A stretch of DNA of 64,000 nt. Origin: Adenophora triphylla var. japonica (Eukaryota; Streptophyta; Magnoliopsida; Asterales; Campanulaceae). The stretch lies in NCBI GenBank assembly GCA_022495995.1, contig JAFEMH010001483.1, positions 310,001 through 374,000 on the forward strand, read 5' to 3'. The notes under the pieces were generated by a model. The model was given only the letters and a program-made list of their open reading frames with translations, had not been told where the DNA came from and did no database searches. This document shows positions 20,635 to 31,547 of the stretch, piece by piece. Positions within the stretch are counted from its first letter, which is position 1; each line of letters starts with the position of its first letter. The position numbers and the translations under genes are program-made.

Positions 20635-22122
20635 ATGGCTCCGTTTCCTAGGCTATCGTCTCAGATGCAAGAGCGATACTTGGACAATTTCCAGTCGTGG
20701 GTACGGCACCACACGAGGCAAAGCAAGGGTTTTTTCGAAGGTTGTTATGGGATGAAATCGGTTTGGGCTTTGAAGGAGCTCATGCCGGATTGGGATCTCT
20801 TGAGAGCTGCGGCTCATTTCTGGGACGTACGGAGGCACGTGTACAGCTTTTCGTACAATGACATTACGCCCACATTTGAAGATTTTCGGGCCATATTAGG
20901 AGGACCTGAGATGGAACAGCTAGTTCTTCCTTTGACGAGTGGCATGGCCACTGTTGAGAAGTTGGTGTCTTTGCTTGGTATCTCAGCTGAAGAAGCATAC
21001 GGGATGCTAATACTGAACACAGATTATGTTTACATTTCGGGGCTGCCCGATAAATTTGCCGGTGTTGAGGGGAGCATTTTTGCGTGGGACGCATTTGCTC
21101 TATGCGCAATAGCCACTTTGTTCACATTCACGTCCCTGGGTGTGTGCCATCACAACGTACTGGACCTGGTGAGGCAGTGCCAGAACGGGGGAGACATCGT
21201 GCCTTTGATCTTGGGCGAGATGTTCCTTGGCATAGGTCGGATGGCGACCGACAGCCGATACATGTGGGGAGGGAGTCCCGCTATGCTCACTATGTGGTTG
21301 AGGGAGCGATTGCAGATGGTGCCCGAGGTGCCAGTGTCTTGTGACCCTTGGTCCTTTTCTCGACGTCATCTGGTGATAGGGGGCAATCAGGCTGAACTGG
21401 AGCTCTGGATGGCCAGACTCCGCAAGCATCACTTGCGATGGTGGGTTCCTCATTGGAAGCTACAAACTTGTCGGACCGCTCAGGTTGTCAAAGTACCGGG
21501 GTTGTCCCAGACTGCTTTCTACATTCCATCCTTGGTGCTGCGACAGTACGGGCTGGAGCAGGTGCTGTTGACGGGTTTGGGTCATGCTGCTACCTTCGAG
21601 GTGGGATCTCTTCCGATGGAAGATCCTTCGATGCTATTGCTTCTCACGCGGCTATGGCAATACACATCCTTTCCTGCCAAGGTTCTCTTTCACTGGAGAG
21701 GGGGCATTATTTTGTCTACGCAGTATTTGAACTGGTATAAAGAGTGTATAGGGGAGACACAGATGACCATTTTGTGGAGACGGGGGGAGCTATTGGGTCT
21801 TGATTACCCTGACGGCTCGACTTTGAGGAGAGCCGAAGCGATGGCAAACCCTCAGAATCGTACTGGGGATGACATGGCTGATTATGAGGCCAATGCTAGT
21901 CGGGCGGCCGATCAAAGCACGGTCATGATGACTCGGAGAGAGGCAGCTCAAGATAGAGCTAGGGAAAGAGCTGCGTTGGCAGCTGTCGGTCTGACGGAGG
22001 CATTGGGAAGGGTCCTAGAGCCAGGTAGAAGGACTATGGGAATATTCCCTATGAAGGTGAAGAATACTCGCCGTGGAAAAGGGAAGGGAAAGAAGGATGA
22101 AGGACCAAGTACGGGGAACTAG
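20635..22122 (+). CDS. Antisense gene 2 of OG1: uninterrupted PMD/DUF7745-like protein
   Basis: A 495-residue open frame from ATG 20635; an upstream in-frame ATG at 20410 gives 570 residues, but the extra part looks like UTR. Residues ~45-95 (AAAHFWDVRRHVYSF, then ITPTFEDFRAILGG) have the 'HFWD...F...TPTFEDF..LLG' pattern of plant proteins often named DUF7745 or plant mobile domain, common in retrotransposon surroundings. The C-terminus (~430-495) is charged with a basic RRGKGKGKK tail, possibly nuclear. It lies antisense between integrase and gene 1. This is the only long gene of OG1 without a stop or frameshift, which may mean selection or a recent source. Confidence 0.6.
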   Translation: MAPFPRLSSQMQERYLDNFQSWVRHHTRQSKGFFEGCYGMKSVWALKELMPDWDLLRAAAHFWDVRRHVYSFSYNDITPTFEDFRAILGGPEMEQLVLPLTSGMATVEKLVSLLGISAEEAYGMLILNTDYVYISGLPDKFAGVEGSIFAWDAFALCAIATLFTFTSLGVCHHNVLDLVRQCQNGGDIVPLILGEMFLGIGRMATDSRYMWGGSPAMLTMWLRERLQMVPEVPVSCDPWSFSRRHLVIGGNQAELELWMARLRKHHLRWWVPHWKLQTCRTAQVVKVPGLSQTAFYIPSLVLRQYGLEQVLLTGLGHAATFEVGSLPMEDPSMLLLLTRLWQYTSFPAKVLFHWRGGIILSTQYLNWYKECIGETQMTILWRRGELLGLDYPDGSTLRRAEAMANPQNRTGDDMADYEANASRAADQSTVMMTRREAAQDRARERAALAAVGLTEALGRVLEPGRRTMGIFPMKVKNTRRGKGKGKKDEGPSTGN

Positions 22123-22560
22123 GTTGACCTTGCTGTCCGAAGTATCCACCCAGTGTCATTGCAGACACATTAATTGATTAATGTTTTATTGTTGTTTTGC
22201 TAGCGTGTAGCGAGTCGAGAGTTGACCGTGCTTGAACTCATCAAAGATTGTTTTAACCGTAATGAATTTGTAGGTTAATTGAAAAGAATTTTCGAAACAC
22301 AAGCGATTGATGCTTTTTTTTTTGAGACCGAACCAATGATGGCTGCCTACGTTCCCCTTTTATAATTGGACTAAGGGGCTCAGGTCACCGTAGTTCGACA
22401 CTTTAGGTGATATTTGAGAAAAACAAAGACAAAAGAAGTGCGACCCTATTTTTTACCTGGATCATTATCGGGAATGTATCCAGTTGGGTATTACTCTTTT
22501 AGCACTTTAACTTTACTGAGGGGTGGTGTATGGGGAAGGAGAGTTGACTTGTGCTCTTCC
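22123..22560. other. Junction between integrase end and antisense gene 2
   Basis: Non-coding. A T-tract followed by gag-accgaaccaatgatggctgc and tacgttcccctt...gctcaggtcaccgtagttcg (22311-22400) is shared with C (29900-30010), marking the same site in both elements although C has no integrase beside it. The two coding units converge here. Confidence 0.5.
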
Positions 22561-23724
22561 TCAAATGAAGTATTTGCGGAGCTTGCTTCCGTTCATGGGG
22601 CTAACGAAAGGGTTCCCGTCCAAATCTGCTAACTTCATGGCTCCTCTGAAGAAGATTCTTTGTACCACGAACGGGCCTATCCAGGTAGGCTCCCACTTTT
22701 CGAGGGGATTGGTCTGCGTAGGAGGCTTTTCCTTTAGCACCAAGTCGCCTTCCCTGATGTCTCGGATCTTGACTTTCTTATCAAATGCTCGGGCCATTCT
22801 GCTTTGGTAGGCACGAGTATGCTCCATGGCTTTCAATCTGCGCTCGTCGAGTAGAGCAAGTTCGTCGTGACGACTCTGAAGCCATTCGACTTCATTGATC
22901 CCGTTTTCCAAGAGGACTCGAAGGGATAGAATTTCCAATTCCACTGGTAACATTGCTTCCATTCCGTATGTAAGTGCGAAAGGAGACTCCCCTGTGGCAG
23001 TTCTGACTGATGTTCTGTATCCCCAGAGCGCTAGATGTAGCTTCTCGGGCCAATCCCGACCTCTGACGGTCATCTTTCTGATTATCATTGCGAGAGTCTT
23101 GTTTGCTGCCTCTACTGCACCATTAGTTTGTGGTCTGTATGGAGAAGACTTGTGGCGTGTAACTCTGAACTCGGTCAACAGTTGGTCACAATCTCCTTCA
23201 AAGTGGGTCCCATTGTCGGATATGATCTCGTTGGGCATCCCATATCTGCACTTGATGTTCTTTTTGATGAACTCGGCCACCTTCTTAGAATTCAGTATCT
23301 TGTATGATCTGGCTTCTACCCATTTGGTGAAGTAGTCGACTGCGACTAGTATGAACTCGTGACCATTGCTCCCTAGCGGAGTGATTTTTCCGATGACGTC
23401 GATTCCCCATGTGGCGAAAGGCCATGGCGTAGTCATGCAATAGAGTTTGTGAGGAGGGATGTGATTGAGGTTGGAGAACCGTTGACATTTGTCGCAGCTT
23501 CTGACGAACTGGATGCAGTCTGTTTCCATTGATACCCAATAGTAACCCATACGAAGGATGATCTGTGTCAATGCTCTGGCATTCATGTGCGGACCGCAGG
23601 TTCCGTTGTGAACTTCGTTCATCAGCTCGCTGGCTTTTTCTTTATTTACACACCGAAGGAGTGGCCCTTGGTGGCGCTTCTTGTACAACATACCCCCAGA
23701 ATGACGATATGGGATGCCAGGCAT
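22561..23724 (-). CDS. OG1 integrase (3' part of pol)
   Basis: 387 residues to the pol stop. An N-terminal zinc-binding part is seen at ~35-85 (EVHNGTCGPH with its two His, then CDKCQRF with its two Cys). The catalytic core has all three acidic residues: WGIDVIG (~116), ISDNGTHFEG (~175) and NGAVEAANKTL (~210). A basic C-terminal domain follows (GDLVLKEKPP, WIGPFVVQRIF). No chromodomain is present, as expected for Tat. It inserts element DNA into the host genome. The frame is uninterrupted; just upstream (23725-23961) the link to RNase H has a TAA and two frameshifts. Confidence 0.9.
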   Translation of the reverse strand: MPGIPYRHSGGMLYKKRHQGPLLRCVNKEKASELMNEVHNGTCGPHMNARALTQIILRMGYYWVSMETDCIQFVRSCDKCQRFSNLNHIPPHKLYCMTTPWPFATWGIDVIGKITPLGSNGHEFILVAVDYFTKWVEARSYKILNSKKVAEFIKKNIKCRYGMPNEIISDNGTHFEGDCDQLLTEFRVTRHKSSPYRPQTNGAVEAANKTLAMIIRKMTVRGRDWPEKLHLALWGYRTSVRTATGESPFALTYGMEAMLPVELEILSLRVLLENGINEVEWLQSRHDELALLDERRLKAMEHTRAYQSRMARAFDKKVKIRDIREGDLVLKEKPPTQTNPLEKWEPTWIGPFVVQRIFFRGAMKLADLDGNPFVSPMNGSKLRKYFI

Positions 23725-23961
23725 TTTAGTGCCATCATGTTTTTGGCTTTGATCCCTTATTTGTATTTTCCATCTTCATTTGTGAAGAAAGCTTCTCCGT
23801 TTTGGAGGTACTGGTAGATTTGATTGTACCAGGGTTCGTCGATCGGTTCATTTTTAACTTCGATCTCACAGCAATAAGTGAGTGTTTCCCGTCTACCTAT
23901 TCTGAGGGGTTTTACTGATTCCCCTCGGGAATTTTGACAAGAGATGCTAGGGTGGCCAGGT
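23725..23961 (-). pseudogene. OG1 pol linker between archaeal-type RNase H and integrase, frame-broken
   Basis: After the target duplication CCAGG the minus strand continues the RNase H end (TLASLVKIPEG), shifts frame, then reads VKPLRIGRRETLTYCCEIEV and WYNQIYQYLQNGEAFFTNED, the usual spacer before integrase in this family. A stop near 23757 and a second shift before 23724 disable this copy. Confidence 0.75.
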
Positions 23962-25795
23962 GTGATGTATCCGATTTTTGAAATCAAACGGAGTCGCCAC
24001 GCCATTTTTGTTTTAAGGGCCAAAACTTTGAAAAATGCCCGAGATTAGAAATTTGGGTTCGGAGGTCACGTTACACGCCGGGAAGGACGTTAGTGTGCAC
24101 CCGGAATGCCTCGTAAAACGAGTCTTTCAAGCTAAAAACCATTTGTTTGTGTGTGTGTGTTTTGGCCAAAATAAGTTGAAACTGAGGAAGGTAAAAATTG
24201 GGAACTCTTTATAAGACTTTGTACAGATCCCATGATTTTTGGTGTGATTTTTGGGTTGAGATTTGGTACTCAAAAGATTTTTGGAAGTTGAAAACCATTT
24301 CTGCCAGAATGAAAAAGGCAGTGGACACTTGATTTTGAAATGGACTTTAGGGAAAATTCCGAGAATGAAAAATGTTTCAAAACACCTTAAATAAGGTTTC
24401 TATAAAAGAACTTCCCATTTTGGAGATGATTTGAGGGACCAAAACCTTCTGGAAATCTCAGATGTGAAATCTGGATTTCCAGAGACTGATGAACTGACCT
24501 TTAAAGGAAAATTTGAAAAAGGGAGTTTTACTCACGCAAAAAATAAAGTAAAAATATGTCTGGAAAGATATGGATGTTGGCTACAAAAAGTGTTTTGTAA
24601 TCAACACCAAATTCCAAGTTTATCTGTGTCCAAAAAATTAGACCATGGACTGGGGTCTTAGAAAATTGCTACTGGACAGCAACTTCTCAAGAAGGAAAAC
24701 ATGATTTTAAAGGGGGTTTTGCATCCATGCTTGTCCCCATTTACCTAGATTTTGATTAGTAGTCACTAGATATTTTAGTGGTGATCTACTATATCAAACC
24801 ATCCTTGGGTTACATTAGGACTTAAGCATTTCATTTGCTTGGGAAGGGGAATTTTGTAGAGATGAAATTAAAGAGAAAAATCAACTAGAGATTTAAAATG
24901 TGGACCATTTGAGATGGTCATTCATGAAGATGAACTTCAAGATGACCATCTTAGGTCAAGATTTAAGTTAAACTAGACATAAATTAAATCAAAGTAAGAA
25001 GAACAAGATGAACAAGAAGTTAAAAGGGAGTTTTAGGGTTTAGAGAAGGAGGGCTTTACCAATGGTGACACCCTATCTTCCTAGGCTTGGAATTTGAGTT
25101 GAGGAGTATCAAGATTTGGTGTTTGACTTGAGGAGTATCAATATTTGGTGTTTGGATTTGTGTTTGAGTGGATTCAAGGCTTGAATGTGTTTAGGGTTTG
25201 ATGATAGAGTTGGTCAAAGAGAAAACGAGTAGATAACACTTAAGTCCTCTATGTTTTCTCTCTAATCCTCCTCCTAAGGGGTGATTTGAGCTTGGATTGG
25301 TGTATGTATGAGAGTATGTATGAGAGTGTTTTGAAAGTATTTTGAGTGAGTGGGGTTTGGGAAAGATTGAAGAGAAAATGGTGGCAATTCTAGTGAATTC
25401 CCACTGTTTTCTCCCTATTTTTCGCCAGAATACAGCTTCTATGAGCCAATTGTGTTGTGTAAACTGAGAGAGGAGGGTTCAATTTATAGGCCTCTGGAAA
25501 TGTCAATAGGATCCGCGCGGAGGGTATTGTAAACGTGCCTGGTGCATTAAATGCTGCTCCAGGCTTTGAACAGGAAAAATAAAATTCAAAAATCCAGCAG
25601 TTTATATTTTTCAACTTGCCCAATTCGGATTTTTCCAATTTCTTTTGCTTTTTGAGATTCTTTCCTTGGTTTATCTTTAAATGGCAAACCCTAATCTACC
25701 CTTGGTTGGTTAGAAATGTTAGAAATATTAGGAATGTTAAAACTTCCATTAATTTTCTAACGAAAATGCTAACAACTCAAATTGGAGCACTTACA
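23962..25795 (-). mobile_element. Element C 3' LTR
   Basis: On the minus strand it runs from TGTAAGTGCTCCAATTTGAG (25795) to GGGTACATCACA-like (23962). It is nearly identical to 35274-37127. Differences include a 22-base deletion near 24352, a shorter TG run and scattered substitutions. It contains TATAAATT (about 25489-25482), the palindrome TCCGCGCGGA (25512-25521) and the U5 hairpin at 24110-24122. Confidence 0.92.
25482..25489 (-). promoter_or_regulatory. TATA box of element C 3' LTR
   Basis: The minus strand reads CTATAAATTG, 23 bases downstream of the palindrome TCCGCGCGGA. The same arrangement is in the 5' LTR (TATAAAT at 36816-36822, palindrome at 36846-36855). Confidence 0.6.
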
Positions 25796-25812
25796 GTAGC
25801 CCCTCGGCGACG
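25796..25812 (-). other. Polypurine tract of element C
   Basis: The minus strand reads GCCGTCGCCGAGGGGCTAC and directly precedes the 3' LTR, matching the tract at the same site in OG1 and M1. Confidence 0.7.
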
Positions 25813-26209
25813 GCGCTTTCGAAGGAAGCGGGGTCGTGATAAGAGTAAGGCTCCAAATTTGACAGGATAATCAAGTGATCGAGTGGCTGAACCTATTTAA
25901 TAGGCTACCTACGTATCCTTAGTGGGAATCAAGCCGGTCGTAGTTCGGGTCTTTCGTCTATCTTCAGACATCGACCCTAGAGTGACTGTTTTAGGACGTC
26001 AACCTGGCGAGCGGGTTATGCAGTTGGTTGCTGAAAGAAACTCTGCTGGGGATAAGAGATGACCATTTTGGTCTGATGGCTAGAGTTGTATATTTGCTCT
26101 GCTGGGGATAGAGTGACCATTTTGGTCTGGTGGCTGAACCTAGCGATAGGCTACCTACGTATCCTTAGTGGGAATCAAGCCGGTCGTAGTTCGGGTCTTT
26201 GACCCTGGA

Positions 26210-26445
26210 ATGACTATTTTAGGATGTCAACCTAAGATTTGACTATTTTTGGGAAGCCACCCTAAGATCTGACTATTTTTGGGAAGTCACCCTAAGATCT
26301 GACTATTTTTATGAAGTCGCCCTATGATCTGACTATTTTTGGGAAGTCACCCTATGATCTGACTATTTTTGGGAAGTCACCCTAAGATCTGACTATTTTT
26401 GGGAAGTCACCCTATGATCTGACTATTTTTGGGAAGTCACCCTGG
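26210..26445. repeat. 30-bp tandem array in C
   Basis: About eight units of gactatttttgggaagtcac-cctaagatct; the 'aag/atg' choice before 'atct' alternates between copies. Confidence 0.82.
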
Positions 26446-26504
26446 TAATGATTTCGGTTTGTCGAATTAGGGGATGATTGCGATTTATCGCTTTCCTAGT
26501 GTTG

Positions 26505-26635
26505 TGTGTGATAGCGTTTTAGGTGCCTCAAACCTTAATGATGGCGTTTTAGGTGTCTCGAACCTGGATGATGGTGTCTTAGGTGCCTCGAACCTTGATG
26601 ATGGCGTCTTAGGTGCCTCGAACCTTGACAAAGGG
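26505..26635. repeat. 30-bp array, four to five units, in C
   Basis: Units of gatggcgtcttaggtgcctc-gaaccttgat. Unrelated in sequence to the array 60 bases before it but with the same unit length. Confidence 0.75.
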
Positions 26636-26779
26636 TGATCTGGAGGTATCAACTTGTTTTGAAATGATTTCCTTCGATGTTCGTATCCTTTTGTTGGGGA
26701 CAGATTCCGAGGGGATAGACAGTCTTTTGGTGGACTTCATTTGAAGGGGCCGGAATTCCATTAACTTTCGTTGGGGATG

Positions 26780-27170
26780 AACCTAAGCTGAGGTTTAGTT
26801 CAGAAGTATGAACCTAAATGAGAATTTAGTTCAGGGGTATGAACCTAAATGAGAATTTAGTTCAGGAGTATGAGAATTTAGTTCAGGAGTATGGACCTAA
26901 GTGGGGACTCAGTTCAGGAGTATGAACCTAAGTCGGGGTTTCAGTTCAGGAATATGAACTTAAGTGGGGACCTAGTTCAGGAGTATGATCCTAAGTCGGG
27001 GTTTCAGTTCAGGAGTATGAACCTAAATGGGGACCTAGTTCAGGAGTATGATCCTAAGTCGGGGTTTCAGTTCAGGAGTATGAACCTAAGTGGGGACTCA
27101 GTTTAGGAGTATGAACCTAAATGGGGGCCTAGTTCAGAAGTATGATTCTAAGTCGAGGTTTAGTTCCTGA
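26780..27170. repeat. 31-bp tandem array in C
   Basis: About 12 units of ttcaggagtatgaacctaag-tggggactcag. In the middle, units with 'gatcctaagtcggggttt' alternate with 'gaacctaagtggggac', forming a ~62-bp higher-order unit. Confidence 0.8.
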
Positions 27171-27337
27171 GGGAGACTATTTGAAGGTGTTCTCGCTAGG
27201 GATGATTCGGGCTTACGAGAACTATCGGGGAAAAGGGTGACCGTATTGGTCAAGTGACTGGACCTATGGTAGGCTACATAGTTCGTCAAAGAGGTGGTGA
27301 TAACGAGAGGCTATGAGCTTTGTACCCAAGGTTGACT

Positions 27338-27425
27338 GCTCTTAGGGGAGTCACCCGAGGATTGACTATTTTAGGAAAGTCGCCTGAGGATTGACTATTT
27401 TAGGGAAGTCGCCCGAGGATTGACT
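27338..27425. repeat. Short 31-bp array in C
   Basis: Three to four units of gaggattgactattttaggg-aagtcgcccga, directly before a remnant of the 'aaagcttacgttgct...gataggga' motif of M1's 50-bp array. Confidence 0.7.
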
Positions 27426-27477
27426 AAAGCTTACGTTGCTGTTTACGAAGATAGGGATAGCGAAAGCTATGGGTAAT

Positions 27478-27600
27478 CATGCAACATTTGTGAGTGTATG
27501 CTTATTTTTGAGATATGCTGAAGGACTAACGTACCTTTGCTGTGCTTACCTGCAGGAGAGCAAGTTGCGGGGGGCTGTGTGGTAGTTGATAGTGTTGAGA
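27478..27600 (+). pseudogene. Remnant of antisense gene 1 (exon 2 acceptor) in C
   Basis: 'ctaacgtacctttgctgtgcttacctgcag' followed by gagagcaag matches OG1 18140-18175, where the same words form the acceptor of exon 2. M1 keeps it too (2950-3000). In C and M1 coding stops almost at once and the 32/33-bp array follows, so the antisense gene was lost and repeats took its place. Confidence 0.55.
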
Positions 27601-27609
27601 GTCTTGATG

Positions 27610-28345
27610 CATCTTTGAGAACTTGGCGTCTCTGTCTGGACTGTATTTGAGAACTTGGCGTCCCTGACCTACTTGCCTTTGAGAACTTAGCGTCTCTGAC
27701 CGAACTGTATTTGAGAACTTGGCGTCCCTGACCTACTTGCCTTTGAGAACTTAGCGTCTCTGACCGAACTGTATTTGAGAACTTGGCGTCCCTGACCGAT
27801 TTGTATTTGAGAACTTGGCATCCCTGACCTACTTGCCTTTGAGAACTTGGCGTCTATGACCGATTTGTATTTGAGTACTTGGCGTCCCTGACCGAAATGT
27901 ACTTGAGAACTTGGCGTCCCTGACCGATTTGTATTTGAGAACTTGGCGCCCCTGACCGATTTGCATTTTGAGAACTTGGCATCTTAGACCGATTTGCATT
28001 TGAGAACTTGGCGTCCCTGACCGAACTGTACTTGAGAACTTGGCGTCCCTGACCGATTTGTATTTGAGAACTTGGCGTCCCTGACCGATTTGCATTTTGA
28101 GAACTTGGCATCTCAGACCGATTTGCATTTTGAGAACTTGGCATCCCTGACCGATTTGTATTTGAGAACTTGGCGGATTTGTATTTGAGAACTTGGCGTC
28201 CCTGACCGATTTGCATTTTGAGAACTTGGCATCTCAGACCGATTTGCATTTTGAGAACTTGGCGTCCGTGACTGATTTGTATTTGAGAACTTGGCGTCCC
28301 TGACCGATTTGCATTTTGAGAACTTGGCGTCCCTAACCGATTTGT
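27610..28345. repeat. 32/33-bp tandem array, about 23 units, in C
   Basis: Units of tttgagaacttggcgtccct-gaccgatttgta. Runs of 32-bp and 33-bp units are mixed, with one shortened unit near 28170. Homologous to the array at 3045-3490 in M1. The minus-strand ORFs over it are by-products. Confidence 0.88.
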
Positions 28346-31300
28346 AGACACTGGAGGTGGTCTGCACATGTTTTGCCCGGAATCATCTCTTGCCGAAAAG
28401 GGGGATTTGATTTCTTGCAATTTTGTTGAAACCATTGATTTTGAGCTTTGGTAAACATCTTCCTTGTTGAGGGTAAGTCTCAATAGCGAAGGAAAATGGT
28501 CTTTCACGTTTGAATTCCTGCATTGGTTAGTAGAGAGGAAGATGCGTATATGACATTCATGATGACAGATGCATGCATAGAACCAAAAATGATTGTGAGA
28601 GTATCACTGCGTATGTTCGCGAGATGATGGATTTACTTGCTTTCGAAGATGCACCTAGCCTAAGCTTTTGGCAGGGAAATTATGATTTATGATCTTCAAT
28701 CACTTAGGATTTTTCCTATTGATTCAAGTTTTGTGCATGCTACATGAGCCCTTGGGAGATTTTTGTGGGGATGCATGGTGATGAGAGGGGATGCATTGGG
28801 ATGTATGTGTCTGGAAACTGTTTGGAACAGATTTTGAGCAAGTGGTGAGAGCCCTCAATCGCGATTTAAACAACGGTTGTTGATGAGGTTTTGTTAACAG
28901 TATCACATGGGCCTCAATTTTGATGAGATTGGATTCGGATCCCGGGTCTTGATTGGAATGTTCTCTCTCAATCTTGGTCATTTGAAGCTGATGCTGACAG
29001 GCTCTAGGGCACGTTGATATGAGTGAAGCTTCTTTCATTTGGGTGAGCTGTGACCTCGGCCAAAACCTTGTTCGGAGAATGATTTGATGAAATTGCTAAT
29101 GCAGGGAGAAACCCAGATCTTAAATTCAGATGCTACGGGAGGCTGCTGTGTACCAAGTTCTGAAGTTGAAAGTCTGGTTATTGATGTGACTAGACCTTTC
29201 TCGTGACTTGATAAAATTCAGGTCCAAAGGACTAGCTTGACAAAGCCCCCGGATCCTAAGTAGGCAAAGTCCAGATTTTAAAGAAGTGACTTGGCGAATC
29301 TATCTCGTAGTGAAGAACCCAATATGGACCCAAAGATGACTATAGAAGCCCCAGCTTGAAGAGCTAATACAGGAGAACCTGGGAGAACCGCTTGGCAAGC
29401 CCCAGCGTGAAGAAATTCAGAGCGATCTTATTGCAGACAGAGTCATTATGTGGCCGAGGAGGCACCCATCTTTTCAAATCTTAGTCAACCAGTCACTGGA
29501 CAAGACTCAGAAACGTTTACGTGCAGGGGCACATCTTTCGAAAAATGGGAATGAATCCCAATTTTGTGTATACACACTCGCTTTAGGTTTGACTCTTTTG
29601 AGAGAGTATAAGCATCACAAGGTGTGGAAAAGTGTATGGAAGCCCCTGCTGACAGAAAGACAGTGTTTGGCTCTATTTCCCTATGATGGAGAGAGAAAAG
29701 ACTTGTCGAGACACTTGAAAACTTGTCTTATTCATGATGATCACAAGGCTGCTTAAAACCCTTTGTTAATGTTCGGGTTATCCAACTCCTAAATCTGATA
29801 TGAACAAATATTTTGATTAATCACAAGGAGAAAACCAACTGATATCGAGAATCAAGCTCGGAAGGGCGGAAAGTGTATAGGGACGATCTTTGATGAGACC
29901 GGATTTTTTTTTATTATTTTTTTTTTGAGATTTGTTTGTGATTTCGACCGGACCATTTCTGGTTGCCTACGTTCCCTTCATTATGAAGAGCTCAGGTCGC
30001 CGTAGTTCGGGCTTATCCCGAATGAAGAGAGAATGAGTGTGAAAATTCAAGACTTTGAGGTTCTTTTGGGAATTTGAGGATTGGAGATTCGAATAACATA
30101 TCCCCTTAGAGTGTCCATGAAAGACACGGATGCGAAGCCCCAGTGGGACATCCACGGCAAGTGTTTGTGGAGTAGAAATGAATTACGCTCACATGAATCA
30201 AATTCGAATTTGCACAATCTTTGATTGGTAATTTTGAGCCAAAATGGATTAGATTCCAATTTAAGCAAGCAATGAACCATTAATTTGATTTAGATTTTAC
30301 GATGAAATTGCTATCCGATAGGAATTGCAGCTGGGTTTCCGGGCTTCGATCGGCCATCGGGTGATTTGGAAAATCATGACCTCTTAAGATGAGAGGTCGG
30401 CTGGGCCTTTTGCTGACTGAACCTCTAATGATGAGAGGTTGGCTTGCAGGGATGTGTTTGGGAAATCTATGGCGGGGAAGATTGATTACCTCTAAGAATG
30501 AGAGGTCAAATTTTGACTTTGACCAAAGGCGGTAATGGGAGTATCCTCTAAAATCGAGAGGATGGCTTGGGATTGATTTAAGGTAATGGTGAGAGGAAGT
30601 CCAAGATATCGACAACTTTTGCGAACTTGCGAGGATTCGGGCTCTTTTTTTGATCATTGGAGAGCTTCTTGAGAAGTAGGGAACTTTTGCTGAATTGTGA
30701 GGATCGACGGTCCTCTTTTTTTTTGAAGTTCTTGCTTGAATTTTTCTATTTTTTTTTTGAAGAGCCTCCTGAGACGTTGAGGATTTTTGCTGAATTGCGA
30801 GGATTTTAAAATCCTTCCTTTGATAATTCGGAAGGCCCTCTTGAGGAGTTGAGGATTATCTTTCCTTCCTTCACAACTTGAACATTTTATGCATTGCTGA
30901 CTCTCGAAGCTAACTTCTTTGGCGTTGCTTGGACTTCTCTCAATAAGGAGCAAAGGTGATGGCTAAACAGGGTTTCAAAACATGCCGATCTTGAAATGAA
31001 AGGATATTGTTTGGTGAGGGTAAGGTAATGGCTTTCCTATGGGTGAAAGGCTTCGACCGCAATCCTTACCGGATGACCTAAACGAAATTAAGTCTTCATT
31101 GCTTGCTTAAGCTTTAAATGAGAAAAGATCCATGCAAATTCATCGAGCAACGAGAGGATGATGATGAAAGGGATGTGAGCATATGAGATGCAAGATGGGG
31201 AGTTGGTAAGCCCCAATTTGGGAAGGATATCAATTGATTTTCTCACTCCGATTAATTTAAATATTAATCATTTCAAAGAATTAGTGGTTGAGCAGCACAA

Positions 31301-31547
31301 GTGATCATCTAGGATAAAACCATTTCAATTAAGCGTAACGTGGGTGTGCAAGTGATGTCTCGAGTCTAGCAAGAAAAGAAGAAAGACTTATATATATATA
31401 AATTTTAAATGATAGTTAAGCTATCTTTCCACAACATTCGAGGTGGACAAAACCGACAAGTGTCCAAGATGGACTTAGGTGAAAGAAAAATACTAGAACC
31501 TATGAAGGTTGACTAAAAGACTATTTTAGAGATAGGTAGCCCCTAGT
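28346..31547 (-). other. Non-coding middle of element C
   Basis: No recognised gene. 28350-29050 aligns loosely with M1 3490-4350; 29210-29420 has the 'gaagcccc' words of M1 4380-5040; 29900-30010 matches the site next to OG1's integrase. From 30010 to 31540, where pol should be, I see only unrecognised sequence with T-tracts and units like 'cctctaagatgagaggt' (30380-30560). A 102-residue plus-strand ORF at 29448-29756 has no feature I can interpret. Confidence 0.55.

Noticed and set aside
24431..24661. ORF MRDQNLLEISDVKSGF found again at 35771-36094
   Set aside because: It is in both LTRs of element C in antisense direction; the copies differ by frameshift, so there is no sign of coding constraint.
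27610..28345. Regular repeats that at first look like a CRISPR array
   Set aside because: Units are head to tail with no unique spacers, vary gradually and lie in a plant retrotransposon 3' region; this is a minisatellite.
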